A model generated the notes under the pieces. The model saw nothing but the letters and a program-made list of their open reading frames with translations, was not told the DNA's origin and made no database searches. 64,000 bases of DNA from Sipunculus nudus (Eukaryota > Annelida > Sipuncula > Golfingiida > Sipunculidae): NCBI GenBank assembly GCA_026874595.1, contig CM049312.1, positions 51,527,429 to 51,591,428 of the forward strand, given 5' to 3'. The position numbers and the translations under genes are program-made. Position 1 is the stretch's first letter; each line of letters begins with the position of its first letter. Shown piece after piece: positions 12,601 to 23,077 of the stretch.

Positions 12601-13065
12601 ATGCTCTGTTACCTGTTTAATGTTTGATGTGCTATTTGGAGAATGCTCCGTTACCTGTTTAATGTTTGATGTGCTGTTTGGAAAATTTCTGTGACCTGTT
12701 TAATGTTTGATGTGGTATTTGGAGAATGCTCTGTTACCTGTTTAATGTTTGATGTGCTATTTGGAGCCTGCTCTGTGACCTGTTTAATGTTTGATGTGCT
12801 ATTTGGAGACTGCTCCGTTACCTGTTTAATGTTTGATGTGCTATTTGGAGACTGCTCTGTGACCTGTTTGATGTGTGATGTGCTATTTGGAGACTGCTCT
12901 GTGACCTGTTTAATGTTTGATGTGCTATTTGGAGACTGCTCCGTTACCTGTTTAATGTTTGATGTGCTATTTGGAGACTGCTCTGTGACCTGTTTGATGT
13001 TTGATGTGCTATTTGGAGAATGCTCTGTTACCTGTTTAATGTTTGATGTGCTATTTGGAGAATCT
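8430..13065. repeat. Higher-order repeat, ~2,348-bp period, two blocks
   Basis: Markers at 8791, 9348, 10020 and 10343 recur at 11139, 11696, 12368 and 12691, each shifted by 2,348 bp (56 units minus 4 bp). Units carrying the rare 'ttcggagactgccatgttacc' variant occur in both blocks (9860-9980 and 10110-10220; 12208-12320 and 12458-12570). One extra 42-bp unit near the left part changes the shift to 2,306 for the marker 8510 to 10816. The two blocks are nearly identical, suggesting recent duplication. Confidence 0.85.
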
Positions 13066-13247
13066 CTGTGACCTGTTTAATGTTTGATGTGCTATTTGAA
13101 GACTGCTCTGTGACCTGTTTAATGTTTGATGTGCTATTTGGAGAATGCTCCGATACCTGTTTAATGTTTGATGTGCTGTTTGGAGAATCTCTGTGACCTG
13201 TTTAATGTTTGATGTGCTGTTTGGAGAATCTCTGTTTAATGTTCCAG

Positions 13248-13378
13248 CAATATCTACATTACTCTGCTACCTGGAGCTGCATCCAAAGAGATGGGTCATC
13301 AACCTCCAGCCCATATATTCTACATGTACTTTACAGTTCTATGCTGGACCTAGACACCTGCTTCAGACTTCATTAAAG
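13248..13378 (+). CDS. RECQL4: RecQ-like helicase 4, exon 3 of 7 in window
   Basis: 131 nt entered in phase 1. The G from 1870 plus CA gives Ala, then ISTLLCYLELHPKRWVIN, matching the highly conserved 'IETLLCYLELHPRRW' block of RecQ4. Donor AAG|gtaaga at 13379. The acceptor is gttccag at 13241-13247, and the ctgtttaatgtt just before it is the start of a 42-bp minisatellite unit, so the array ends about five bases before the exon. Confidence 0.93.
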
Positions 13379-14164
13379 GTAAGAGTTTAATAGGCCTGTT
13401 AATTATGAGTAGTGGTAGATTTGAATTGATAATTGATGTTTTACCTTCAATTCAATTCATTATTTAGTAATTACTTAATTTCTGATATCAGACTTTGAAA
13501 AAAAAATACATCTTTTACCACAATGGCTGTTAGTTAATTTTATTAAGTAAAGGAAAATTATGGCTCAAAGGTTTTGCAGCTATTTTCCCCTTTTTTCTGT
13601 GCCAGTTGAGTGGGCTACAGGAGAGAGTTGAAACAAGTTCTTGGGTACATCCACAATCATATCCATGACTTCGCAGTGTGCTCCATCTAATTTGGCAGCT
13701 CACAAAGGGCTTCAGGGTTGTATGAAAAAAAAAAATGATTATTAAATCAATCAATTTGGAGTTCTTTCACAAGAGTTTAAGCTGTAGAGATACTTTGGCA
13801 GAAAGCTTTGCTGTCCTGTGTATATCTTTTTATCATTTCATCTCTGTCATTTTCTAAGGTTCTATATTTACTACTGTATTTTCCTTATTTCATATTGATG
13901 TTTATTAATGTAAGATTTAGATTGGGTCAGCTAATAACAATGTTTTTCAAAGTTAAAAATCACAGTTAGTACAGTTAATTGTGAGCATCATTTACATCAG
14001 TGATATATATCACTGGTCAGGCACACTCATCAGCTTGTGCGGTTCCTACATGTATCACTCCTTCATTTGTTTCCTAGAACTCTTGAATCATGTGTGATGG
14101 TCTTATCAAGTTATATTGACACATTATCTAGACTGTCGGTTATTACAATGGTTATAAATTACAG
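13379..14164 (+). other. Intron sequence, nothing further seen
   Basis: AT-rich intron between two RECQL4 exons. No repeat family shared with the rest of the window, exon or RNA gene was recognised. Confidence 0.6.
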
Positions 14165-14327
14165 TGTCCTCCAGTGGCTGTGGCAGTGGCTTTTGAAAAG
14201 AAACAAGATATATCCCACTCTGCATGCACCAAGTTGGTCATTCCTATAGTGGACATCAGTGACCGCATGGGCTGGGAGTCTGGACTAGTCAAGCGGGAGC
14301 TGGCCATGCTACAATGGCAGACAGGAG
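14165..14327 (+). CDS. RECQL4: RecQ-like helicase 4, exon 4 of 7 in window
   Basis: 54 codons plus one base between acceptor aaattacag and donor GAG|gtgagg. It begins CPPVAVAVAFEKKQ, like 'RCPPLAVCLAQQ' of human RecQ4, and includes VDISDRMGWESGLVKRELAM, the conserved winged-helix-like 'SMGWE..xVKREL' block. The last bases (acaggag) and the donor are copied downstream in a 52-bp tandem array, so the true donor is the first of several similar ones. Confidence 0.93.
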
Positions 14328-14740
14328 GTGAGGTTCACTGTATATATAGTTACAAATTGTTACCTTACAAATACAGGAGGTGAGGTTCACTATACACATA
14401 GTTACCTATAGTTACCTAAGAAAGACAGGAGGTGAGGTTCACTAAATAAATAGTTACATATAGTTACCTTACAAAGACAGGAGGTGAGGTTCACTAAATA
14501 AATAGTTACCTGTTGTTACCTTACAAAGACAGGAGGTGAGGTTCACTAAATACATAGTTACATATAGTTACCTTACAAAGACAGGAGGTGAGGTTCACTA
14601 AATAAATAGTTACCTGTTGTTACCTTACAAATACAGGAGGTGAGGTTCACTAAATACATAGTTACATATAGTTACCTTACAAAGACAGGAGGTGAGGCGC
14701 ACTGTATACACAGTTTCCTTACAAAGACAGGAGGTGTCTG
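14321..14740 (+). repeat. 52-bp tandem array copying the exon-4 donor junction
   Basis: The sequence acaggaggtgaggttcact, which spans the last 7 bases of the exon and the donor, recurs every 52 bp, starting at 14321, 14373, 14425, 14477, 14529, 14581, 14633 and 14685, with a shortened copy at 14727. Each copy therefore carries a GAG|gtgagg donor look-alike. The spacer is aaataaatagttacctgttgttaccttacaaag-like, given here only in outline. 52 is not a multiple of three and the spacer holds TAG stops, so use of a downstream copy would truncate the protein. Confidence 0.93.
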
Positions 14741-15245
14741 AATAATACACACCCAACATAGATCATTAAGATACACACCTGACAAGGATCACATTATTAC
14801 ACACCTGACAAGGATCACAATACACCCCCAACAAGGATCACAAAAATACACACCTGATGAGGATCACAATAATACATGCCTGATGAGGACCACAAAAATA
14901 CACACCTGATGAGGATCACAGTAATACACACCTGACAAAGATCACAAAAATATACACCTGACAAGGATCACAATTAGACATGCCTGACAAGGATCACATA
15001 AATACACACCCAACAAGGATCACAAAAATACACACCCAACAAGGATCACAGTAATACATGCCTGACAAGGATCACAAAAATACACACCTGATGAGGATCA
15101 CAATAATATGCACCTGACAAAGATCACAAAAATATACACCCAACGAGGATCACAATAATACATGCCTGACAAGGATCACAAAAATACACACCTGACTGGG
15201 ATCATAATAATACACACCCGACAAGAATCAATCCTAACACATCCG
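14741..15245 (+). repeat. ~27-bp tandem array
   Basis: About eighteen imperfect copies of a unit of the type aatacacacctgacaaggat plus cacaa, with cctgac/cctgat/cccaac variants. It directly follows the 52-bp array and has no splice-site core. It is a separate minisatellite in the same intron. Confidence 0.85.
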
Positions 15246-15755
15246 GTGAGAATCACAATAATATAATTATTTAACAAATACTCCAACGCATGCCTGACAT
15301 GACAAAGAGTTAAAGACATTGACAAGAATCACAGTTTGTAAAATTAAATGTTTTATTGACTGTCTGGTTTAGTATCATATACAGGGACATTAGCGTATTA
15401 TATGTTGTTTATAGGAATTTCAATGGTTACAAGTATCTGTCTATTCATTATTGCAGTGTATTAAACAAATCATCAGTTATTGAGTAATCAGGATTGAATT
15501 TGACTTAAGTAAGTTGTGACTTTTATTTCGTGAAATGTTGAACCAACCTACCTTGGTAGGTAGTGCCTTCAGGTGGCAGTATCTGTATTGGGTCGTGGAA
15601 GATGAGCATGAGAGTGTATGATTTATTCCTCCTCTGGGATTTCCGTTTGAATAATAAATGGCAAAAGATGTGTTTGACTTTACCTACATCATGTGTTAGG
15701 GCCTTGTCATGCTTTACACCACGTTGTCCTGCTGACTGTAACTTTCACCGGGCAG
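15246..15755 (+). other. Intron sequence, nothing further seen
   Basis: Unique-looking AT-rich intron up to the acceptor gggcag at 15750-15755. An open frame begins at 15563, but its first part is intronic read-through. Confidence 0.55.
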
Positions 15756-15942
15756 GTAGTGCTGGACCTCAGAAGAGCAGCGTCCTTGTGGAGATGTCTG
15801 ACCTTGCCTACCACTTTCGTGCTGCCGGGGACCTCACAGATGAGGAGCTTGATGAGGTTCTGGGATTCCTGATGGAGCGCGTCAACACGCAGGAGAAGAC
15901 AGAGCTTTATCAGCTGCAGGAGCTGTTCACTACCCTCAGCAG
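15756..15942 (+). CDS. RECQL4: RecQ-like helicase 4, exon 5 of 7 in window
   Basis: 187 nt entered with one base from exon 4 (G+GT = Gly). The peptide contains SSVLVEMSDLAYHFRAAGDL, a strong match to '[20 protein letters not shown]' of human RecQ4, then TDEELDEVLGFLMERV and LQELFTTLS. Acceptor ggcag; donor AGCAG|gtcact at 15943. The next exon completes Ser. Reading through the donor reaches TAA at 15956. A weaker alternative acceptor (gtag, 15759) would lose the frame. Confidence 0.93.
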
Positions 15943-16144
15943 GTCACTTCAAGTTTAACTATACATACTCTTCACACAGCTATATATATGTATACCATCT
16001 TCCCCCAAAGATAATCCACATTTTCTTTTACATAAAATCTAAACTGGTGCATATTATACATGGAGACACTATTCCTAACTTTTTACTACTGCATTGAACT
16101 TTGACCATGAAAGTGTCAGCTGGTTTTGAGTGATAATAAGTGAT

Positions 16145-16700
16145 TTTTAGCTCAGCTGACTATAAGTCATCTGAGCTATAGTCATGATCCTTTGTCCTTT
16201 GTCTGGGTTCTGTCCATTAACAGGGCACGTTTTGAAACCATTGGACCTATGAATCCAAATTGGCATACTATTAGAAGTCCCCAAAATCTCCTACCATACA
16301 AAAATTTGGGTCAGTAGAACTTTGTTCCTTTGAGATATTAAGGAAAAACCTCAATTTTCCATTTAAAACCCACTGTTACACTTCAAGACTGGCTAATAGC
16401 AAAACCACTGATCTGACTTTGATCATATTTAATATACTTATTCCTCTATAAATTTGTTATATACATGCCAGAAATTACGTCAGTATTGTGTAATTTTTTT
16501 AAGTTATGGACCCAAACATAATGCACTTTGAAAAAAATCAGGAAATTTATTTACTCACTTAACATGAGAATTGCTGAAGCTAGAGACTTTTTTTAGGGAA
16601 ATAACTTTATTTAATCAAGATTCAATCGTATTAGATCTTGTTTTTGCAAAAGTTATTTGCATAAATATAAAATCAGTACCTTAAATTTTGTGTATATCAC
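16145..16700 (-). repeat. Family X right-end fragment with one C-type unit, inverted
   Basis: Begins ttagctcagctgactataag then tcatctgagctatag, the hairpin terminus of family X. It continues into a unit also found at 19240-19880, 46.9-47.6, 48.0-48.5, 49.5-50.1 and 50.1-50.8 kb (markers: 'aaggaaaaacctcaattttc', 'atacatgccagaaatt', 'aagttatggacccaaacataatg'). The opposite, palindromic end is missing, so this is a truncated copy in minus orientation. Confidence 0.75.
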
Positions 16701-17184
16701 TGTTATTTAAAAAGTAGATATACATGGTTATCTATATGTTATGTTGCATGATCTAAAACCAGTGAAAATACATCTTTCTATGAAAATACATATTCCTATG
16801 ACAATGTGTATAACATGTATGAAAAATGCTGAGAACATTGAGTGCATTGATGAAACCTTGCAGACACATAATAAAAATGACAACAAAGAATGTTTAATCT
16901 TATGTTCAAAATCTGTTAATACAACAACTCATGTTTGCGTGCAAAGAATGTTTAACAGAAATGTAAAAAGGTTACCATTAAATTAAGAGCAAATATTTTA
17001 TGAGTCGTATTCCTAAAATAAATATGACGACAAAGAACGTTTCATCTTACATTCTTAATCCATAAATAAACCACACATTTCTGTGTGCAGAAAACATTTA
17101 AATATAATGTTATCACAGACTTATGCTGATATGTTTTAAGGACACTTTAGAACGCAATATTGTTTTCAGGTTTAAGAACATAAT
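16701..17184 (+). other. Intron sequence, nothing further seen
   Basis: AT-rich. It contains two similar phrases (aataaaaatgacaacaaagaatgttt near 16870 and its relative near 17020) suggesting an old internal duplication. No supported gene. Confidence 0.5.
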
Positions 17185-20100
17185 TAGGGCCCTGCTTGAC
17201 AAGAGGTGCCCTATAGTGATCACTGTGTCAGTCCATCTGTCCTTCCGTCATTGACACTTACTTTCGCATGTGATAACCCTACGACAACCTAATGCAGCTT
17301 TCCCAAATTCACAGGGATGATTGGTACCTATGAGGGCTCCAGACCTATTGAATTACAGACCTGTCAGAATTCCAATATGGCCGCCACAGCTCGATTGCTG
17401 ATTTTCTTTCGCGCGCGATAACTCAACAACAACACACTGCAGCTTTCCCAAATTCACAGGGATGATTGGTACCTATGAAGGCTCCAGACCTATTGAATTA
17501 CAGACCTGTCGGAATTCCAATATGGCCACCACAGCCCAGTTGCTGATTTTCTTTTGCACGCAATAACTCAACAACAACACACTGCAGCTTTCCCAAATTC
17601 ACAGGGATGCTTGGTACCTATGAGGGCTCCAGACTTCTTGAATAACAGACTTGTCAGAATTTCAATATGGCCGCCACAGCCTGATCGCTATTTATTTCGC
17701 ACCTGATAACTCAACAACAAAACACTGCAGCTTTCCCAAATTCACAGGGATGATTGGTACCTATGAGGGCTCCAGACCTTTTGAATTACAGACCTGTCGG
17801 AATTCCAATATGGCCGCCACAGCCCAATCGCTTTTTTTCTTTCGCGCGCGATAACTCAACAACAACCTACTGCAGCTTTCCCATATTCACAGGAATGATT
17901 GGTACCTATGAGGGCTCCAGACCTTTTTAATTAAAGACCTGTCGGAATTCCATTATGGCTGCCACAGCCTGATTGCTATTTTCTTTCACGCGTGATAACT
18001 CAACAACAAGGGACCTATGGGTCACTGTGCTCAGCTGACGTTAACCTTGAAGGTAAAAATCTAAAATAATATCAAATGGAGATAAAGTGTAAGAGGAAGA
18101 GGTAATAAAGGCCATGGTTGGTTTATATGATTGGTTTGTATTGATGAGCAAGAAATTGTTGCAAATAATATTTTGTGACCTGACCATGTGTTTCCTAATG
18201 TTGAAACTGAAGCATGTGAGCAGTTTGTGAACAAATGATCTGTACAATTACCATGATCATTGGTTGGCTTTTCGATTAACTGTTGACATTTCAGTAGTTT
18301 ACACATTTGTTCAATCGAATCTTTTTTTTTTGTATAATATATATTATTAAATATATGTTTTTTTTTATGAAATGTATACAGTTGAAATATAACTAATTAA
18401 CAACATAAAACATGGCAAACAAAGCCTGATCTCAAATTCTGCTGATGCCGGAAAATAATGAACAAATGTTTGTAATAAATCCTCATTTTTTTATCACATC
18501 AATTTTTTTTTAATTTAAGTTTATATTTCTATACATTTTCAATATAACATATATATCTGAATATAAAAGTTGATTCATAATTCTCAATTGCATCATCATA
18601 AATCTCAATCTTGTCAGATAACACCACATCATGCATACAAATGTTTATTTATTTTTTACCACAAAAATATATCTTTAAAATATGCAAAACAATAAATATC
18701 TAAAAAAAATACTTGATTTAGATTTCACAATTTTTTATTGTGTCTTTATTTATCCATAATGTGCTTCATATTTTATCATAATTTAAGCATACTGATGGGT
18801 TCCATTATGAATGGTAAAATCATTTAAAAGAAAAATGATTTCTTTAAAAATGCTACATTACACAACATTGCATCTTCTGGATTACACCTTGAATTACTTT
18901 TTCAAGGAAAGGTTTTGCATATCAGAGTGGAAACAGCATTACAATTAAGGAGATACAGTGAAACAATAACAATACTGCATAACACTTGGTGGGTTGGGTT
19001 TGCGGGGGGGGGGGGGGGGGGGGGGTCATTAGGGTGGTGATATGAGAATAACTGTACACCTGTCACAGCAGGGGATCTCCCCCAGTGACTGTAACAAATC
19101 AGAAACCCTGGCATAGCTGACTTCCAGTGACCTGGAGTGGGACCCTGCCATCTGTAATCTGTAAACAAAGCAAATGACTACAATAGAGCCTCAAGAAAAA
19201 AATCAATAACTAGCTTAATTTTCAAGCTTTTACTTCCAAATTTCAGATTTGAACAAATTAAATATTTATGTTTACATGCTGTGAAAATTAAATCAATGGT
19301 ACTTACAGGAAAAAAACGTGCCATGGTCAAAGTTGGGCAAAATTTAAGGTACTGATTTTATTTTTATGCTAATTACTTAAAAAATTTACAAAATTCAGAT
19401 CTAATTTTGGGTAAACAATTGAATCTTAATTAAACATAGTTATATACTTGGGAAAACAGACTCTAGTTTCAAAATTTTTCATGTTAAGTGAGTAAATATT
19501 TTTCCTGATTTTTCACAAAGTCCATTATGTTTGGGCCCATAACTTAAAGAATTTATACTTAACAGACTTAATTTCTGGCATGTACATAGGAACTATATAG
19601 AAGAATATTTATGGTAAATATGAGGAAAAACAGATGAGTGGTTTTGATATTAGGCAGTCCTGAAGTGTGAAAATAGGATTTTAATAAAAAATTGAGGTTT
19701 TTCCTTAATTTCTCAAAGGAACGAAGTCGCAAAGACCCAGTTTTCGGCTTGGTAGGAGATCTTGGGGACATCTAACATTATGCTGAATTTTGGATTCCTA
19801 GGTCTTACGGTTTCAAAACGTGCCACATCTACGGACGGACGGACGGACGGACAGACGGACGGACGACGGACATTGGACCACAACTATAGCTCAGATGACT
19901 TATAGTCAGCTGAGCTAACAACCTAAGCTTTCCCAATTTCACAGGGATCATTTGGTGACTCTGAGGGCCCCAGACCTATTAAATTATAGACTTGCTCAAA
20001 ATCAAATATTGCCAACTGACTACATTAGGTGATTTTCTATTGCACCCATTATTTCAGACATATCTTCTTTAATCCAGTTTGATTTTTTCCCTCATGCATA

Positions 20101-20230
20101 TTGATAAAAACCTGTTTCTGTTTGTGATATTTTTCAAATTTAACTTAATTTTTCACCCATATGTAAGCTAGTCCAGCACTAGCAGAAATGCGGGGCCCTC
20201 TGAGGATCATTGTCCAACCACATCTAGTTA
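17185..20230 (+). repeat. Family F element with 145-bp tandem units, split by a family X insertion
   Basis: The left part (17185-18006) starts 'agggccctgcttgacaagaggtgcc' and holds five units of ~145 bp; ttggtacctatg recurs at 17321, 17466, 17611, 17754 and 17899. Each has 'cagctttcccaaattcacag' and 'aatatggccgccacag'. The right part resumes at 19919 with caacctaagctttccc and continues to a terminus near 20230 (tgcggggccctctgaggatc). A family X element sits between, inside the phrase ctcaacaacaa. Confidence 0.8.
18007..19918 (+). mobile_element. Family X element, complete, nested in family F
   Basis: The left end is agggacctatgggtcactgt then gctcagctga. The right end is agctcagatgact-tat-agtcagctgagct-aa, a hairpin with 13-bp arms and one mismatch (19888-19916). 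Inside, the left half matches 43.15-43.35 and 44.80-45.10 kb, and the right half holds C-type units. A (CGGA)n tract (19831-19863) precedes the hairpin. Flanks are ctcaacaacaa / caaccta, so the insertion falls within one F unit; a short target duplication is possible but ambiguous. A G-run of about 20 lies near 19004-19025. No transposase ORF is seen, so it is non-autonomous. Confidence 0.8.
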
Positions 20231-22764
20231 TTATTATTATAATTAGAATATGACAATAAAAATCTACACAGCAGTTTGAGTGGAAAGGATTATAATCCTA
20301 TCAATCAGCTGTCTGACATCACTTATCTTATATGTTAAAAACAAAAAGTTATGATTATTAACCAGGTTCACTGTATCATTGATGATTACAACACCACCTG
20401 CTTTGACCAAATTTAATTAAGAAAATAGAGTTGATGGGGTATAACTCCATCATCAGGATCCTTTATGCAATGTTGCCCTTCATAATGGGATAAATTGCTC
20501 ATTTAAAAACATAGGTCACTTCCCAGCTTCAAAGGCAAGACATGATCAAGCTAAAAACATCTCATCTGTAATTATATTTTTTACTGAAGCTGCTAAATTT
20601 AGTGTAACAATGAAAGAACCAGGAACATCAATATATGTTCATTCTTTTGATTACACTTGTGTATCCCATCAATTTTACTAGGAGTACTTAGTATTTATAT
20701 TATAATAGAAAGTGTATAAGACAAACACATTAGACAAGGTGAACCGAATATATAAATGCATGAAACAATGTTTACACAAATGTGCCGTTGTCATCCAGCT
20801 TGTTTACATCAGTGCCGAGGAGGCTTGTGGATTATTCAATAATATTTGTTTATTATATAAGCAAATGGCCTCACTGTACCATGATTTATTAAAATGAGAT
20901 GGAAGAAGGTTCCAGAGAATTCAGGCAATGTGTGATTTCCAGTAGAAAATTCTATAAAATCCCGTAGGTGTGTTCTCCCGGAATAAACCTGTGTTCTTCA
21001 ATTCAGACAACGAGTGGTATTTTGGACTTTTCAGTGTGAAAGAACTTGGCAATATATGTCCGCTGCGTGTGTGGTGTGACAAATGTAAATTAAGAATATT
21101 TATTCACAACTGGGCAAACTGTGTGACCATGTATATTACATCATATCTAAGCATGTGTGAGTATATAAGTTGCCTAACAGCCCATAATCCTCAGTAACCA
21201 TGGACCACTCTGGCATGATCTCTGTGAAGTGCTCAGGCCAAACCTTGTGTGGTTTTTGAGATCATGTAATCTGTTGAAGTGCGTGGTTTCTTGTTAATCA
21301 GTTACATTAGGTTGACAATTTCCAGTTACACTTTCATAACGCCATTGATAGATATGCTATTAATATTATATATAGTATTAATATTATCAAGGATGATCAC
21401 ATTGGTAATGTTTACAACAACGCTCATTTGCACGAACTTTATTGTTCATCAGCGTGGTGTAGATCAGAAGGATGGACAATGTGAAACATTTTGTAACCGC
21501 CTCGATAACTTTTAATGAAAATTAAGTGTTAGCATGTATAGGAATAAACAAAATTGAATTCAGCTTGAATTTTAATCTTTATAAACACTTTAATTTACTG
21601 TTTCCTGTTTGTAGTGTAGTCAATCTTAACGTGTGCAACAGCGCATTTTGGCCGAAATATGTCGCTCAAAAAGTAAACGGTTTCCTTGCTCTGATATTAT
21701 CTAGCCATACCGTATTTGATAGAAGCCTTCATATGTGATACCCACCAAAATCACTATAACCATAACAAAATATAACTCCATATTGATTATGATTGATAAG
21801 TCATGCATATGGTATGTCGCGCAACTGGAACGTGGTGCATTTGACTGTCGCGCATCTTAACGTGGCGTAACTGACAGTTGTGCAAATGAAAGTGGCACAT
21901 CTTGCATGGAATCCAGTGCACCCTGCCACTTTTAAGTTATATCTTACATCAAACAATTCCATTCAGGCCTGATTGAGCACCTCGCTAAAGGAAAACAAGA
22001 CTATTTGATATGATTTCAGTTTTAACGATCTGTCAGCTGTGCTAGATCTAAGAAACTTTGGTATGTGGGCTCCGACTGTCATTCTCAAAAGTTCACCGCC
22101 ACGGAACCAGTAAATTTTCCAAAGACTTTTAGAAAGACAAAATATGTCATTTAGGATTTTGGTCAGAAACAGGGTACATAGTTACAGGGTTATTGGTGTT
22201 GCACTAATGTCAGTTACAGTCGTTGCAGAGTCCCTTCGGCCTTAAAAAACGCACGGTTGCCATACATCAACCACAGGGAATAGCGCAAAACACCCACTGT
22301 ACGGCAACCGTATCCTGGTTGTGACCGAGGCTTAAGACAGGACATTTTAGGGTATAACTCTGGTCTGCCGGTCAGTCAGTTAACTTTTAGTGTTGTTGCA
22401 GTAACTAACTTTGGTTTTGAAGGATGTGGTTCAATGTTAGTGAAAGACCTACAGAACTTTAGATTTTTAAATAGATAGACAGAAATTTATTGTGACCAAA
22501 GATCTTGGATAACTGCATCTGACATACAAGACTGGTGGCATAAGCTCCAACACATATTTTTTAGCATTTATACACAGTTATCCTCCCAATCACAGCCACT
22601 TGAAAACAAAATTCCATAAAACTAAAACAGAAATTGTAATATTTCTTTGAAGTTTCTAATTCAACAAGTGCAGCTAAATCTGATAAAGATATTCAGTGGT
22701 GTTGCCAAATTGGATAATGCCTGCAGTAGTTAACAATTTGATTGAATGGTTGTTTCTTTTTCAG
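20231..22764 (+). other. Intron sequence with only minor repeats
   Basis: No exon of RECQL4 or another gene was recognised. Minor features: a loose ~20-bp repetitive patch with 'gtcgcgca..aacgtgg' phrases at 21812-21905, and a short segment with inverted cacggttgcc/ggcaaccgt at 22250-22310. The acceptor for exon 6 (ctttttcag) ends this stretch. Confidence 0.55.
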
Positions 22765-22945
22765 CATGTCACATAAACACTACTACATGTGTGACAGTGA
22801 AGTGGACCAGAAGAGATCTAACAAACTCAAGTCCAAGATCCTGGAATATTTTGAGCGTCCTCCAGCCTTTAAGGATGGTAAACTCAGTCTGCTGGCATTT
22901 TCCCGGGAGCTGGAATTTACCGAAAACTCTAAGATCTTTGGACAG
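22765..22945 (+). CDS. RECQL4: RecQ-like helicase 4, exon 6 of 7 in window
   Basis: 181 nt; the first C completes Ser from exon 5. The peptide includes CDSEVDQKRSNKLKSKILEY, aligning with '[21 protein letters not shown]' of human RecQ4, then a less conserved linker ending SKIFGQ. Strong polypyrimidine acceptor tgtttctttttcag; donor CAG|gtagga at 22946. The exon ends in phase 0. The first ATG in the exon is internal, not a start. Confidence 0.9.
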
Positions 22946-23077
22946 GTAGGAGGGCAAATTCACTGACATTCATGATAAAAACTGCTGTGATGAACAGTTA
23001 ATTTTTACAGGATTTTTATACAAGTTTAAACATTGATAAGAGGTTTTGAGAGATGAACTTGTGATACATATGTAGAA

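Larger units (their letters stand above)
5112..13242. repeat. 42-bp minisatellite, ~190 copies, 8.1 kb
   Basis: Unit of 42 bp, read on + as TGTTTAATGTTTGATGTGCT followed by ATTTGGAGAATGCTCTGTTACC. Span divided by unit length gives ~193 copies. Most variation falls at a few positions: cta/ctg/ctc, gaA/gaC (Glu/Asp in the open + frame), and ctcTgt/ctcCgt with gtTacc/gtGacc. Because 42 is 14 codons, one + frame (CLMFDVLFGECSVT per unit) and one - frame (IKQVTEHSPNSTSN per unit) stay open for long stretches. These are by-products of the repeat, not genes. Rare 1-4 bp indels break the frames (e.g. near 6975, 7480, 8425, 9260). It fills the RECQL4 intron between the LINE and the exon at 13248. Confidence 0.97.

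Noticed and set aside
5112-13242. Direct-repeat array as a CRISPR
   Set aside because: There are no unique spacers; units are contiguous and similar throughout, and the sequence is clearly eukaryotic.
5099-13390. Long open frames with a 14-residue repeat (CLMFDVLFGECSVT), up to 502 codons, and a minus-strand frame (IKQVTEHSPNSTSN)
   Set aside because: They exist because the 42-bp unit is a multiple of three with no stop in one frame on each strand. Frames break at every indel, there is no start context or flanking exon, and the region is the intron between two well-supported RECQL4 exons.
21790-21925. Short tandem repeat with 'aacgtgg' and 'gtcgcgca' phrases
   Set aside because: Copies are too divergent and too few to define a unit.
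22225-22340. Small MITE with cacggttgcc / ggcaaccgt inverted pair
   Set aside because: Only about nine bases match, the borders are not defined and there is no second copy in the window.
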